Below are positions 62,119 to 64,000 of a stretch of 64,000 bases of DNA, one piece after another. Under the pieces are notes generated by a model. That model was not told the origin of the DNA, made no database searches, and worked only from the letters and a program-made list of their open reading frames with translations. Each line of letters begins with the position of its first letter. Position 1 is the first letter of the stretch. The DNA comes from Plasmodium coatneyi. Its lineage: Eukaryota > Apicomplexa > Aconoidasida > Haemosporida > Plasmodiidae. The stretch is taken from the NCBI RefSeq assembly GCF_001680005.1, contig NC_033567.1:4278001-4342000 (forward strand), given 5' to 3'. Both the position numbers and the translations under genes were made by a program.

Positions 62119-64000
62119 ATGTATAAAGAAATTATGAAGGACCTCACCCAGTTGGCGCACTTGAAACAGTTGTGCAAAAAGAAGGTAAGCGGGAAGCGGG
62201 TTGCTGGGCAAGGTGTCCGCCGGTGTAAATTACGCTGCTTTTTTTTTTTTTTACTGTTGCAACAATATAGAGAATCCAACACATACATGTTGTTGCGCGC
62301 GTCTTTTTTTTTTTTTCCTACTTCCCTGCAACCTGACCCCTTCGCAAGCCCGACCTTTTAGCCACCCTGCAATCATGCAAGGCAAAGGAATATGAGGAGA
62401 TATGGCTCATTTTGCACAAGGCATTGGAGGAGCGCACCCCTCCAGACAAGCTCCTTTACGACGCAGAGAATTCGACTTTGCTCTTTAGGGTACGATTGCA
62501 ATGTTGCACAGTGTTCAGCAGTATATTGTGGAAACTCTGTACTTAGCACCCTTATGAAAGTGACACAGACCCACTTGTAACACCCCATTTTCCCTTTCCC
62601 CTTTGAAGGAAGAAGATGACAGGCAGTATTTATTGACGTGCATAATTTTCATATGTATATATTTGCAACATTTGGCGAATAGTGATAAGAGGAAGAAGCA
62701 CATCAAATTGGATAGTAATTTTTACGCCCTTTTTTACAAGCTCATTGGTTAGTATTGGGTGGGGGCGAGATTTGCACAGGATTGACCACATGCAGAACCC
62801 CCTTTAGTGGCATGATGATCGGTATAGGCAGATGTTTCTCACAGAGCACTTATTCCCCCTAGTTACACCGTAACGTTACACGGGGTTGCCAACCCATCGC
62901 GTTCACCTGCAGAGATCCAATTCATGCTAAGCGACAGAGAAGTGCGTATGTCCTTCGGGAAATGTCTATTACAGTTATGCGAACTGAACTTAGAAGAAAA
63001 TGAATTTTCGGCACATGTGAAAGTGAACCTACTGATATTTTTGTTGTGGAAGACGTGTTCCTCGGAGGTAACCATGAACGCACAGGAGTGGTAAAGTTTC
63101 TGTTGGAAGAGTAGAAACCCTGCTAGGATGTCTTCACTCGTGTGTATATCTTTGTATCCCCCTTCCCAAATGGAATGTCCACTCCTTCACATGCAACACG
63201 CAGGGCAAAAGCGCAGACATAAGTAAACTCAAAAAGAACAAAGATTTGTGCAAATATATAAAATGGGGAATTCCAGAAAAATCCACCAACTCGTTCTATC
63301 TGCTCTGTTCCTACTCACTGAATCTTCCCAAGTTTTATGCACAGTAAGGGAGTGGGATGGGCACCCTGCACGTGGTGGTGATTAGCAAATATGGTGGGAA
63401 AAAATACGTGACTATGTTATCCCCCACATAGTGTGCACAAACCGAATGGAGAATAAAATTAGTCCACCCTTTTTTGCACCCCTTGCTCAGCCCCGATGGA
63501 AAATTCTTTCTGGCACACGTTTGGTCTCAACATGAAAGTATAGCGTCTCATCTTTTTAACGTATGAAAAAAAAATAAAAAATAAAAGGGGGAAAAGTTCC
63601 TTTGGGATTGGTCTCTAATCGAAGAGCGTTGTCCCTTTGCATTTCTAAGGAGTACATATAAGGTAGTCTCACCCGAGGTTGGATTGCCTGTCCGATCGGA
63701 ATGGCACATTCATGTCTGTCTGCTCCCCCTCCCCCCGACTGCTAACAGAAATTCGTGCACAACACGGTTGTCCTCTCGCATGACAGCATCAGTCACTATT
63801 CACAAATTATCCATTCGACGTGGAAGGTATGAAATGGCAAAACGGGGTAGACCCCGTTACCACTGTGCACTCATGCAGAGGAAGATGCGTACACATGCAA
63901 CAACATGGGAAGCATACTTGTGTAGCTACCCCTATATATCTATAAGTGCACATGGCGAAGCCTGCAATTTTTGGAGTCATTAACTTTTCCTCCCTCCACA
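62119..64000 (+). CDS. NCAPG2: Condensin-II complex subunit G2, 5' exons, truncated by window edge
   Basis: Seven small exons fit one frame: 62119-62184, 62349-62489, 62609-62747, 62913-63067, 63204-63343, 63491-63560 and 63749-63826. All introns are GT-AG and every phase agrees. Exon 2 must use the acceptor CGCAAG (62348), not the TTTTAG 13 bases downstream. The window ends in ...CCTCCCTCCACA, so the next acceptor G is probably the first base beyond it. The sequence is helical. It matches the N-terminal region of animal CAP-G2: an EEIWLILHKAL helix, a long helix EDDRQYLLTCIIFICIYLQH, and the conserved DGKFFLAHVWSQHESIASHL, which parallels GRRFLSCLFNWN...HGTIKN of NCAPG2, ending with a W before the edge. 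CAP-G2 is a HEAT subunit of condensin II, which compacts chromosomes for mitosis and schizogony. CAP-G of condensin I was considered and fits less well. Confidence 0.75.

Noticed and set aside
63651..63663. Possible 13-nt micro-exon of CAP-G2 between TTTCTAAG and GTAGTC
   Set aside because: Its phase gives an immediate in-frame TAA or breaks the frame; exon 63491-63560 joins directly and in phase to 63749.
1..64000. CRISPR arrays, insertion sequences, rRNA, tRNA or viral insertions
   Set aside because: No direct-repeat/spacer pattern, transposase, tRNA cloverleaf-like box or viral gene was seen; the only repeats are homopolymers and simple minisatellites.

Overview
This is nuclear chromosomal DNA of a malaria parasite (Plasmodium), most likely from the moderate-GC simian/vivax clade (P. 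vivax, P. cynomolgi, P. knowlesi and relatives). The support is: dense long poly(dA)/poly(dT) tracts in intergenic DNA, short phase-consistent GT-AG introns, lysine/asparagine/glutamate-rich low-complexity inserts in otherwise conserved eukaryotic proteins, an ApiAP2 transcription factor, and coding GC well above that of P. falciparum. From memory, the order ApiAP2 - MUS81 - BRF1 - ... - GEST - ... - HRD3 resembles a stretch of P. falciparum chromosome 14. No database was consulted.

Layout. Position 1-1259 (minus) is the 5' part of an ApiAP2 gene that runs off the left edge. About 9.3 kb of non-coding DNA separates it from the divergent MUS81 gene (10522-13886, plus), which has a short last exon. 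MUS81 converges on BRF1 (14516-17154, minus). A two-exon lysine-rich mini-gene (20855-21520, minus) and a six-exon TOG-domain gene (23878-27056, minus) follow. The TOG gene diverges from a secreted helical protein resembling GEST (29999-31074, plus). Then come a macro-domain gene (34272-35295, plus), a CS/NudC-like gene (35918-36850, minus), a Qb-SNARE (38068-38727, plus), a very large DDT/WHIM-domain gene broken by a one-base frameshift in a 29-A run (41135-49649, plus), an HRD3/SEL1L-like Sel1-repeat protein (50746-53303, plus), a large protein with a ubinuclein/HPC2-like motif (56567-60994, plus), and the 5' exons of condensin-II subunit G2 (62119 to the right edge, plus).

Themes. Many genes act on DNA and chromatin: ApiAP2 (transcription), MUS81 (junction resolution), BRF1 (Pol III initiation), a DDT/WHIM protein (ISWI-remodeller partner type), an HPC2/ubinuclein-like protein (HIRA histone-chaperone type) and CAP-G2 (condensin II). 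Others serve the secretory pathway (SNARE, HRD3) or male gamete/sporozoite biology (GEST-like; possibly the TOG protein). They are not an operon. Each has its own flanking regions, so the grouping is only an observation.

Exon joins were worked out by hand from GT/AG signals and reading phase. Several exons (the MUS81 tail, the lysine-rich gene, the TOG C-terminus, the AP2 5' end) are too short or too spliced to appear as long open frames. Two further small spliced coding segments (32563-33110 and 55125-55436) look real, but their models are unresolved.
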